Source of the DNA: a virus
Strand: one strand, 5' to 3'
IMG/VR virus record: IMGVR_UViG_3300006052_000239
Span: 1-33,481 of that record
DNA length: 33,481 nt
Notes under the pieces: model-generated
Told to the model about the DNA's origin: nothing
Seen by the model: only the letters and a program-made list of their open reading frames with translations
Database searches by the model: none
Program-made: the position numbers and the translations under genes
In this document: one piece after another, positions 22,004 to 28,838 of the stretch
How the letters are laid out: the number at the start of each line of letters is the position of its first letter
How positions within the stretch are numbered: position 1 is the stretch's first letter

Positions 22004-23626
22004 ATGAAACTAATCCAATGCTTTGCACACAATTTCGGTAGCTATAAACACATTGAATTCTGCTTTGAGGACCTTGGCCTAGCCCTCCTCTATGGCAAGA
22101 CCGGCAGCGGCAAGAGCACCATCCAAGACCTCATCCCTTGGTGTCTCTTCGGTGTAACGGCCAAAGACGGTAACGCAGACGAAGTGCGCTCCTGGAGCAC
22201 CCCCAAAGAAACCACAATAGCTCAGGTTGAAGTAGAAGTTAATGGCAAGTGTATAACAATTAGAAGGGAAAGAGGACCAAATGCAAAAACTGACTTATAC
22301 TATTTTGAAAGCAATAGTCCGGAAACGCTGGTTAGAGGGAAAGATATACCTGATACCCAGCGACTTCTGGAAAATCGCCTTAATGTATCGTCGGATACAT
22401 ACCTTGCAGCGGCATATTTCCATGAGTTTAGCGAAACAGGCAGCTTCTTCACCGCCAAAGCTAAAGATAGACGTAGTGTATTCGAAAGAATCGCAGACCT
22501 ATCGTTATCTACCAAACTGGGAGAAGCAAGCGCCGCCTCCCGCAAAACCACCCGCCAAAGTCTTGAAGCTGAAAACCGGACATTTGAAGGTTGTGAAGTA
22601 ACTATTAGGCAACTCTCTGCCAATATCGAGAATGCGGAAAGCAAGCTGGCCTCCTTTGAAGCTGATTTAGTTAAGGAAATCAAGGTATTAAAAGATAAAT
22701 CATTGGTTTGGGCGGCGGGGATTGTAACGGAGGCTAATAAATGCTCCAACGCTATATCAGCCATAAAACTAGATCCAGATGCAGAGGCCCAAGTAGCTCA
22801 TCTTAAAGAGAAACTAGCGTCGGTGAAGGATCACACCTGCGATAAATGCGGGTCTAAAACCAAATCTAATGAAAGGCAAGAGTTGAAAGATGCTCTCAAT
22901 GCGGCTGAAAGAGGAATGTTGAGCAATATACAGGCCAGGAAAGACATAGTAAGATTCACCGATAAAATAAAGGAACTATCAGAGGCTCAGAGTCCATATG
23001 ATTCTCAACTGGAGGCTCTCAAAGACAAGCCTAACCCGTTTGAAGCCCTCCTAGACGAGTATAGAGCATCCTTAGAATCTGCTGAAGAGAAGCTCCTCCA
23101 GACCGCCGGTAAAGTAGATGCCCTAGAAGAGCGCCTAGCCGGTCTAAATCGCCTTTACGACCTCTCCAGCGATCTGAGAGCCGAACTGCTCAAGAGATCG
23201 GTACAGGAGATCCAAGCAGAGACTAACCGGTACCTGGAGGCCTATTTTGATGCAGAAATCAGGGTACAGTTCTCGGTAGACTCAGATAACCTGGAAGTAG
23301 GTATCCAAAAGTCAGGAAATGAGTGCGTTTACACCCAGTTAAGCAAAGGACAGAGGCAGCTACTCAAGCTCTGCTTCGTCTCCAGCATCATGCAAGCTAC
23401 CGCCAATAGAGCCGGTGCCCATTTCAGCCATATCTTCATGGACGAGGCGCTAGATGGCACAGATTCAACCCTAAAGCTGAAAGCCTACCGACTCCTGCAA
23501 GACCTCAGTAAAGGACATGAGGGCGTATTGGTGATTGACCATGATGAGGGACTCCGTACCCTGTTCGATAAGAAGTTCAAGGTGGAGATGGTTAACGGCT
23601 ATAGTGAATTGAGTGAAGATGAATAA
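22004..23626 (+). CDS. SbcC/gp46-like ATPase subunit of the recombination nuclease, 540 aa
   Basis: SMC/Rad50-type ATPase that would work with the upstream SbcD-like subunit. Walker A GKTGSGKST (31-39); a central coiled coil interrupted by a zinc hook CDKC (279-282); signature LSKGQRQ (446-452); Walker B IFMDEALDG (477-485); and H-loop VIDHD. Size is close to T4 gp46 (~560 aa) and much shorter than bacterial SbcC, meaning a short coiled-coil arm. Strong Shine-Dalgarno (AAAGGGG). Forms the complex with 20806-21774. Confidence 0.9.
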   Translation: MKLIQCFAHNFGSYKHIEFCFEDLGLALLYGKTGSGKSTIQDLIPWCLFGVTAKDGNADEVRSWSTPKETTIAQVEVEVNGKCITIRRERGPNAKTDLYYFESNSPETLVRGKDIPDTQRLLENRLNVSSDTYLAAAYFHEFSETGSFFTAKAKDRRSVFERIADLSLSTKLGEASAASRKTTRQSLEAENRTFEGCEVTIRQLSANIENAESKLASFEADLVKEIKVLKDKSLVWAAGIVTEANKCSNAISAIKLDPDAEAQVAHLKEKLASVKDHTCDKCGSKTKSNERQELKDALNAAERGMLSNIQARKDIVRFTDKIKELSEAQSPYDSQLEALKDKPNPFEALLDEYRASLESAEEKLLQTAGKVDALEERLAGLNRLYDLSSDLRAELLKRSVQEIQAETNRYLEAYFDAEIRVQFSVDSDNLEVGIQKSGNECVYTQLSKGQRQLLKLCFVSSIMQATANRAGAHFSHIFMDEALDGTDSTLKLKAYRLLQDLSKGHEGVLVIDHDEGLRTLFDKKFKVEMVNGYSELSEDE

Positions 23627-23999
23627 CCCCAGACTCACTAAACAGGACATGGGACTTCTAAAGGGGGCGATTCGCAGGGTGTTCTCTAGGTCCGAACTAA
23701 GAAAGCGTGTCATAGCTAAAGCTGTCGTAGATCATAGGGACCCATCCAGACCGAGGGTTACAAAATGGGTCCGGTGTAATCAGTGTAAGCAAGTCACTCC
23801 GGCCTATTTGGCGGAGGTGGACCACCTGATTCCGATTGTTAAAATTGAAGAGATAGGGTATAATATAGATTGTAACACACTAGTAGATAGGATCTGGTGT
23901 TCTGAGGACCTGCTTCAGGTTCTCGACAAGACTTGTCACGCAGCTAAAACCAAAGCCGAGAATGCACAACGGCGCTTACATAAGAAGAGGAATAAATAA
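23619..23999 (+). CDS. HNH endonuclease-like protein, 126 aa
   Basis: CNQC, then EVDHLIPI, then LDKTCHAAKTKAEN: the order Cys2, D-H, and C-H-x(2)-K-T matches HNH proteins, where the DH supplies the metal/general base and the Cys pairs hold a structural zinc. I use the ATG at 23619; a GTG at 23613 is possible. Overlaps the SbcC-like stop by 8 nt. It could be a free-standing homing-type enzyme or a phage recombination/packaging nuclease; lack of an interrupted gene nearby favours the latter. Confidence 0.7.
   Translation: MNNPRLTKQDMGLLKGAIRRVFSRSELRKRVIAKAVVDHRDPSRPRVTKWVRCNQCKQVTPAYLAEVDHLIPIVKIEEIGYNIDCNTLVDRIWCSEDLLQVLDKTCHAAKTKAENAQRRLHKKRNK
23836..23864 (+). promoter_or_regulatory. Possible internal promoter in the HNH gene
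   Basis: TTGTTA (23836-23841), 17-bp spacer, perfect TATAAT (23859-23864). It would transcribe the coiled-coil and phosphoesterase genes. Located inside coding sequence, so only moderately supported. Confidence 0.4.
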
Positions 24000-24265
24000 T
24001 GTCAGATGTGAAACTTATTCGCAAACAACTCCGCAATGTTATCCAATCCGACCTCGATGAGATTCTGAAGAAAGAAGTGTTTCAGAACCTCGAAAAACAG
24101 ATTGCAGCGGTGGTTAATTATCGCATTAATGAGATCCAGGCTCAAGTCACCAAGACTTTGAAGGAGCTGGATGAACGGTCAAAGGATATGCAACAGTTCG
24201 TAATGAGACAACTGATCCAGCAAGCTAACCAACAGGTAGATAGTCTGGCTAATAAACCTGAATAA
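23999..24265 (+). CDS. Coiled-coil protein, 88 aa
   Basis: TAATG overlap with the HNH gene. The whole protein is helical with heptad spacing (QLRNVIQSDLDEILKKEVFQ, then IQAQVTKTLKELDERS) and a Gln/Asn-rich end. No Cys, membrane segment or signal. Function unknown; oligomeric scaffold proteins of this sort are common in phage early operons. Confidence 0.55.
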   Translation: MSDVKLIRKQLRNVIQSDLDEILKKEVFQNLEKQIAAVVNYRINEIQAQVTKTLKELDERSKDMQQFVMRQLIQQANQQVDSLANKPE

Positions 24266-24270
24266 CCTTG

Positions 24271-24284
24271 GAGGAGGAGAGAAA
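24271..24284 (+). promoter_or_regulatory. Extended purine-rich ribosome-binding site, possible small-RNA target
   Basis: GAGGAGGAGAGAAA precedes the ATG at 24285. It holds two overlapping GGAGG-type elements. Bases 24273-24282 are exactly complementary to 16845-16854 in the candidate small RNA (10 bp), which would cover the Shine-Dalgarno. Confidence 0.45.
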
Positions 24285-24977
24285 ATGAGTCAATGTATAT
24301 TGGTAATTTCAGACTATCACGCGCCCTATAACCACCCAGACGCCCATAGATTCCTCGCGGCAGTAAAGAAGAAGTACAAGCCTACGGAAGTCGTTTGCAT
24401 CGGTGACGAGGCTGATTTTCATGCTCTCTCCTTCCACGACTCAGATCCAGACCTAGACGCCCCCGGCGAAGAGCTACGGAAAGCTATCAAGGAGCTGAAG
24501 AAGCTCTATAAGCTGTTCCCCAAATGTACCGTGATTGAGTCTAATCACGGCTCTATGGTGCTCCGGAAAGCCCTAGCTAACGGGATGCCCAAAGCAGTGC
24601 TCAGGAGCTACAATGAGATCCTAGAGGCCCCTAAAGGCTGGATATGGAAGTTTGACCACAAGACTAATACTCCTCTGGGACCAGTTTACTTCTGCCACGG
24701 TAAAACAGGAACTGCGGGTAACTTAGCGAAATCTTACGGATTATCTACAATTCAGGGGCACTTCCATGAAAAAGCTCAAATCACCTACATCTCTACTCCA
24801 GAAAAACTTATGTTCGATGCTCATACTGGCTGCCTTGCTGATGACAATTCTCTTGCCCTTGGCTACAACAAGATCAATCCCAAGCGCCCTATTATGTCTA
24901 TTATCGTCATTGTTAACGGTATTCCTCATATCGTCCCGATGATTGTCAAAAATCGTAAATGGACAGGTACTCTGTAA
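24285..24977 (+). CDS. Calcineurin-like metallophosphoesterase, 230 aa
   Basis: Dimetal phosphoesterase fold with all motifs: SDYHAPY (Asp10, His12), CIGDEAD (GD), ESNHG (NH), FCHGKTG and GHFHE. No partner domain or signal peptide, so cytoplasmic. Phage members of this group include nucleases and phosphatases whose substrates are mostly unknown; here it is distinct from the SbcD-like enzyme (no DNA-binding cap and a different spacing). Expression may depend on its very strong, purine-rich leader. A nucleic-acid or nucleotide substrate is likely given the neighbours, but not shown. Confidence 0.75.
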   Translation: MSQCILVISDYHAPYNHPDAHRFLAAVKKKYKPTEVVCIGDEADFHALSFHDSDPDLDAPGEELRKAIKELKKLYKLFPKCTVIESNHGSMVLRKALANGMPKAVLRSYNEILEAPKGWIWKFDHKTNTPLGPVYFCHGKTGTAGNLAKSYGLSTIQGHFHEKAQITYISTPEKLMFDAHTGCLADDNSLALGYNKINPKRPIMSIIVIVNGIPHIVPMIVKNRKWTGTL

Positions 24978-24996
24978 TATCAACTACTTAGCATCC

Positions 24997-25025
24997 TTGA
25001 CAACCCGCATCCAATAGGGCATACT
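24997..25025 (+). promoter_or_regulatory. Sigma70-type promoter, leaderless, for the transglycosylase gene
   Basis: Consensus -35 TTGACA (24997-25002), 17-bp spacer, -10 CATACT (25020-25025). Six bases follow before the ATG at 25032, so transcription should begin at the start codon. No Shine-Dalgarno at usable distance. Confidence 0.7.
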
Positions 25026-25031
25026 CTATGA

Positions 25032-25427
25032 ATGAGCCTAGCAATGATGTTTCTTACTGTATCGCAGCTACTTTCCCTTCCAACTGGTATGTTAAGCGCA
25101 ATCTGCTATACAGAGAGCAAACATATCCCGAACCGCGTCCATCGCGACGATGGTGGAAGCAGCTCCCTAGGAATATGCCAAATCAAACTAAGCACAGCCC
25201 GTTCTATGGGATACAAAGGCACCGCGCAAGGACTCATAGATAAGCCAGCCACCAACATCTACTTTGCGGGGCAATATCTCCGGTATCAATTGTTCAGATA
25301 TAATCACAATTGGTTTAAAGCGATAGCCGCCTATAATTCAGGTAGCCTTAAACTAGATAATCATGGTAAGATAAGGAATCAGCGGTATGTGAATCAGGTA
25401 ATGGCTGCATTTAAGGAGGGAAGATGA
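25032..25427 (+). CDS. Lytic transglycosylase (SLT-like), 131 aa, leaderless
   Basis: Cleaves the glycan strand of peptidoglycan. Motif order matches family 1 lytic transglycosylases: CYTESK with catalytic Glu28, SLGICQIKLSTAR (the GLMQI..TA element, 45-57), and AIAAYNSG near residue 98. The first 20 residues are hydrophobic but probably the first helix of the domain rather than a signal peptide. The predicted mRNA begins at the ATG. ATGA coupling links it to the HExxH gene. It may be a second endolysin or a virion-associated enzyme; isolation from the virion genes and its own promoter favour an intracellular product. Confidence 0.8.
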   Translation: MSLAMMFLTVSQLLSLPTGMLSAICYTESKHIPNRVHRDDGGSSSLGICQIKLSTARSMGYKGTAQGLIDKPATNIYFAGQYLRYQLFRYNHNWFKAIAAYNSGSLKLDNHGKIRNQRYVNQVMAAFKEGR

Positions 25428-25735
25428 AATTCGAAGCATTAAATAGAGATTGGACTGTTACTGTACTCAGCGCCGATGACTTCAAGAGGCGGTTTGATGA
25501 TGAAGCAGCAGCCTTCACCCTTCCCGACTCCAATGAGGTGGTGTTCTCCGAGGACGGTCTGTGCCTCGCCACCGTGGTGCATGAACTCACTCATTGCTAC
25601 TACGACTCACTCTGCGTTTCCAGTGCCGAACTCACTCCGCATCAGATTGAAGAGGTCTTTGCGGAGATGTTTGCCATCCACGGAGAGAAGATGCTGAAGC
25701 TGGCAAAAAAGATTTATTACGAGATTAAGGATTGA
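25424..25735 (+). CDS. HExxH zinc metalloprotease-like protein, 103 aa
   Basis: VVHELTHCYYD (about 52-62) has the zincin HExxH signature. IEEVFAEMFAIHG, ~20 residues later, provides a Glu in the position expected for a third ligand (EExxAExxA-like). No signal peptide. Similar short HELTH proteins occur in many phages, with unknown targets. Coupled by ATGA to the transglycosylase; the next promoter begins inside its last codons. A protein-processing role in infection is plausible, but no substrate can be read from the sequence. Confidence 0.65.
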   Translation: MKFEALNRDWTVTVLSADDFKRRFDDEAAAFTLPDSNEVVFSEDGLCLATVVHELTHCYYDSLCVSSAELTPHQIEEVFAEMFAIHGEKMLKLAKKIYYEIKD

Positions 25736-25760
25736 TTCTAGTCCTAGGTAGTGTTACAAT
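25732..25760 (+). promoter_or_regulatory. Sigma70-type promoter of the dNMP kinase gene
   Basis: TTGATT (25732-25737), 17-bp spacer, extended -10 TGt-TACAAT (25755-25760); start near 25767. This transcript has a normal short leader with AGAGGAG before the ATG at 25779, in contrast to the leaderless set. Confidence 0.6.
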
Positions 25761-25778
25761 CTTAGAAAGAGGAGCAAC

Positions 25779-26321
25779 ATGAAGATTATCGGTTTTTCAG
25801 GTCTGATGGGAGTCGGGAAGAGTACAGCAATCGCTTCAGTTAGGGCGCTCCATACCGCCCCCACTAAGCAGTTCAAGTTCGCGCAACCTCTTTACGACAT
25901 TCAAGAATACATATACGATCGTATAGCCCAAGTATACAAGCCTGGAAAGGACTTCGTTAAAGACCGCACCCTCCTCCAATGGGTGGGCACAGAGTGGGGA
26001 CGCGGCACTATCTCTGAAAGCCTCTGGATCGACCTCTGGAAAGCCGAAGTTACCCGCTACCTCACTCGTAACCCTCACGCAGTGATTGTCTGCGATGACG
26101 TTAGGTTCGACAATGAGGCAGAAGCTATTAAGGCTATGGGCGGTAAAATCATTCAGCTCACAGGCCCATCCCGCACCGACACTGGAGCAGGTATTTCAGG
26201 CCACGCAAGCGAAAATGGCATTGACTCTATGTTTATTGATGCTACAATAGACAATAGCGGTCCAATTGAAGATTTGAAAAGATTACTCGAAGAGTTCAAT
26301 GCAACTCATCGGGTATGGTAG
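25779..26321 (+). CDS. Deoxynucleoside monophosphate kinase, 180 aa
   Basis: Phosphorylates dNMPs to dNDPs to feed phage DNA synthesis. P-loop GLMGVGKST (8-16), central DRTLLQWVGTEWGR (family-typical LLQxxGTExGR) and IVCDDVRFDNEAEAI (Walker B-like DDVRFxNE). Length and motifs fit the T4 gp1-type dNMP kinases found in many phages. Own promoter with a good Shine-Dalgarno. Next gene (SSB-like) follows after 29 nt. Confidence 0.85.
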   Translation: MKIIGFSGLMGVGKSTAIASVRALHTAPTKQFKFAQPLYDIQEYIYDRIAQVYKPGKDFVKDRTLLQWVGTEWGRGTISESLWIDLWKAEVTRYLTRNPHAVIVCDDVRFDNEAEAIKAMGGKIIQLTGPSRTDTGAGISGHASENGIDSMFIDATIDNSGPIEDLKRLLEEFNATHRVW

Positions 26322-26350
26322 GCAGTAAACAATAAACAAAGGAGCAAGTA

Positions 26351-26848
26351 ATGGCATTTAAACGTAAAGCAGATAGTAGTCAGGGAGAGCAGTTCAAGTT
26401 CTCCGCAATTGGCGACTCAATCACCGGTGTCTATCTCGGCAGTCACGACTTTGAAGGGGACTATGGCCCTACGAAGAAGCATCTGTTTAAGACGGACTCT
26501 GGCATCAAGGTCATCTTCGGTAAGAAGCAACTTACCGAACTCTTAGCCGGTGAAAAGACCGGTCAACTTATGCGCGTCACCTATGATAGCGATAAGAAGA
26601 TGGCAAAAGGTCGCGCACCCCTCCAACTCTATACGGTGGACATTGACGATGAATATCAAGCATCTGAAGATGAAGTCACCGAGGCAGTGGCCGCCGCAGA
26701 AGAGGGCGAGGACTACGATGCCGAGGATGAAGCTGAAGTCGAAACCGCTCCTGTCAAGGCAAAGCCACGGGCAGCCGCCCCCGACGCCTCCCGCCAAGCA
26801 GCGGTACAGGCCCTCTTGAATAGGGGGAAAAAGAACGCAACGGCTTAG
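26351..26848 (+). CDS. Putative single-stranded-DNA-binding protein, 165 aa
   Basis: An N-terminal ~100-residue domain with OB-fold-like strands (GDSITGVYLGSHDF, KHLFKTDSGIKVIFGK, QLMRVTYDSDKKM) is followed by an acidic region (EEGEDYDAEDEAEVE) and a Lys/Ala-rich tail. SSB proteins of phages share an OB domain and acidic tail, but here the extreme C-terminus is basic (NRGKKNATA), which is atypical. Location between dNMP kinase and primase-helicase supports a replisome role. A 109-nt non-coding spacer follows. Confidence 0.6.
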   Translation: MAFKRKADSSQGEQFKFSAIGDSITGVYLGSHDFEGDYGPTKKHLFKTDSGIKVIFGKKQLTELLAGEKTGQLMRVTYDSDKKMAKGRAPLQLYTVDIDDEYQASEDEVTEAVAAAEEGEDYDAEDEAEVETAPVKAKPRAAAPDASRQAAVQALLNRGKKNATA

Positions 26849-26957
26849 GACGCACTTCGCACAAATTATTGGACGAATCGGACCCTAAAAGCAGGGAAAG
26901 CCCCCTGGCCTTGAAGGCTTGACGCGAGGGAGAGACCTCAGTTTTTAAAGGAGAAGT
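26849..26957 (+). other. 109-nt non-coding spacer before the primase-helicase
   Basis: Longest gap inside the replication block. No ATG or convincing promoter in it. Contains GC-rich segments able to form small hairpins: CCCT/AGGG around 26893-26906 and GCCT/AGGC near 26918-26928. The Shine-Dalgarno AAAGGAG lies at its end. Probably a structured leader or processing site; no known riboswitch recognised. Confidence 0.35.
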
Positions 26958-28838
26958 ATGCTCTACGTGGTGTTACCCCCAGATTGGCTTAAAGCAGAGT
27001 TTCCCGAAGTGCGTACAGAGCAGCTTGAATGCTCCTTCGAGGAAGCCTTAGAGTTTAACGCAGCAGGATATAACCTGTTCTATTACCCCAACTGCCCCAA
27101 GAACCCAGGCACCGCCTTCATTAAAGCCCATGAGGTAGACCAGTTCGATTACGTATTCGTAGACTGCGACCTCAAGGATGGATTCTGGCCCGATAAAGAT
27201 ACCTTTGTGGCAGAACTGCACCGGTGGGGGCCTACGCCCACTCGCATCGTAGACAGCGGCAATGGCATCCACGCCTATTGGAAGGTAGTGGACTTAGACG
27301 CCCATTCCTTCCTGCGCCTCCAACGCCGCGCCGCCCGCCACTTCAGCACCGACTTAGCGGTGTCCCAGCTTAAGCAGCTTATGAGAGTCGCGCCCTCGAT
27401 GAACACTAAGGACCCCCTCAACTATAAGCTCTGTGATATCCTCTCTAGCTCAGATATAGAATATACCGCTGAGTGCCTAGATAAAGCCCTCCCTATCATC
27501 TCCCAAGAGGACGAAAACTACTGTCAGACCCATTACGATAAAGCCTACCAACTGGAGTCAGACATCAAGATTGATGAACGCATTCCAGAGAAGTTTAGCC
27601 GCCTCCTCCGCACTAGCAAAGAGGTTAAAGAGATTTGGCGCTCCGCATCCGATGACAGGAGCAAAACTGACTACCGCCTCGCCCATATCCTTTACGCAGA
27701 GGACTTCACCAAGGAAGAGGCTCTCTCCGTCCTAGTGAACTGTAGCAAAGCTCTCTCCCGCGCTCCCATCCACCGGTACAACTATGCTCTTAACATCGCA
27801 GACAAGATTTGGCCTGCCGCCTCCGACGAACCCACAGTGCAGCTCTCCCACTCCGTAGCTGACATCTTAGCTCGTACCGGTAATATCAAAGGCACTCCAT
27901 TCCCCTGTTGGGAGGTGTTTGATGGCACTCACAACGGCTTCCGACTCACTCAGGTTATGGGCCTCATCGGGCCTTCTGGGGGCGGTAAGACCACACTCGC
28001 CATGAACTTCTTCTATTGGTTCATTAAACGCAATCCCCAATATATTCACGTATTTGTATCCCTTGAACAACCCCAAGAAGAAATTGCAGACCGATGGGTT
28101 AAAATTACACAAGGAAACGACAAGCTGCATGACCGCGTTCATGTCCTCAGTAACTACAATGAAGATGGTAGCTATCGAAATCTCTCCCTCTCCGAGATTG
28201 AAACCTATATAGTTGACCTTGAGAAGCGCCTGAACACCAAGGTGGGATGTGTCGTTATCGACCATATCGGCGTCCTAAAGAAGCAAAGCAAGGAAGGCGA
28301 GAACCAAGGGCTAATCGATGTTTGCCACGGTATGAAAGCCTTTGCAAAGCGCACCAATACCTTCCTAGTGATGCAATCCCAGACCTCAAGGGAGAAGGCT
28401 GCTGGAGGCGACGTAGAACTGGACAAGGACGCCGCCTATGGCACCTCCATGTTCGAGTGGTATTGTGACTATGTTGTTACCACCTGGCAGCCCCTTAAAA
28501 GAATCTACACCCAGGCACCGAATATGCTTTGCTCTGCCTTCAAATATGCTAAGATCAGACATAAGAACACTCGGAGAGATGCCATTAAAGAGGACGCGGT
28601 ATATATCTTGATGTTTGATCCAGAATCAGAATTGCTGTCAGAAATGACCCAGATTGACGAAGAGGCCTATGAGACTTGGAGCAGCATAGCCACTAATATC
28701 AGAAACAAGGATCGACGTAGAGAACCGAAAAAAATGACTAAGATCGACTGGACCGGTAAGGGAGACAAAAATGGAGAAGTTAAACATAATCGAGACAGCG
28801 GCGGGAGTACAGGACCTAATAGAGTACCTGGAGGATAA
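26958..28838 (+). CDS. Primase-helicase fusion (AEP-type primase plus DnaB/RecA-type helicase), 626 aa
   Basis: The N-terminal ~150 residues carry archaeo-eukaryotic primase marks: FVDCDLKD (Asp69, Asp71) and SGNGIHAYW (His105), followed by RVAPSMNTKDP, as in RepB/PrimPol-like primases. After a helical linker, a RecA-fold helicase begins near residue 315: Walker A GPSGGGKT (338-345), VVIDHI (Walker B) and MQSQTSREKA (DnaB motif 3-like). One protein would unwind the fork and prime the lagging strand, like T7 gp4 but with an unrelated primase type. The 3' end overlaps the polymerase gene by 68 nt. Confidence 0.85.
   Translation: MLYVVLPPDWLKAEFPEVRTEQLECSFEEALEFNAAGYNLFYYPNCPKNPGTAFIKAHEVDQFDYVFVDCDLKDGFWPDKDTFVAELHRWGPTPTRIVDSGNGIHAYWKVVDLDAHSFLRLQRRAARHFSTDLAVSQLKQLMRVAPSMNTKDPLNYKLCDILSSSDIEYTAECLDKALPIISQEDENYCQTHYDKAYQLESDIKIDERIPEKFSRLLRTSKEVKEIWRSASDDRSKTDYRLAHILYAEDFTKEEALSVLVNCSKALSRAPIHRYNYALNIADKIWPAASDEPTVQLSHSVADILARTGNIKGTPFPCWEVFDGTHNGFRLTQVMGLIGPSGGGKTTLAMNFFYWFIKRNPQYIHVFVSLEQPQEEIADRWVKITQGNDKLHDRVHVLSNYNEDGSYRNLSLSEIETYIVDLEKRLNTKVGCVVIDHIGVLKKQSKEGENQGLIDVCHGMKAFAKRTNTFLVMQSQTSREKAAGGDVELDKDAAYGTSMFEWYCDYVVTTWQPLKRIYTQAPNMLCSAFKYAKIRHKNTRRDAIKEDAVYILMFDPESELLSEMTQIDEEAYETWSSIATNIRNKDRRREPKKMTKIDWTGKGDKNGEVKHNRDSGGSTGPNRVPGG

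Noticed and set aside
23613-23999. Homing endonuclease inserted in the recombination operon
   Set aside because: No intron or interrupted gene is seen on either side, and the gene is short and coupled to its neighbours, so a mobile-element call is not supported.
25028-25243. 71-codon + frame overlapping the transglycosylase
   Set aside because: The other frame has complete SLT motifs (ESK, GICQI, AYNSG). This one is Arg/Pro-rich with no domain, and its ATG lies upstream of the predicted transcription start.
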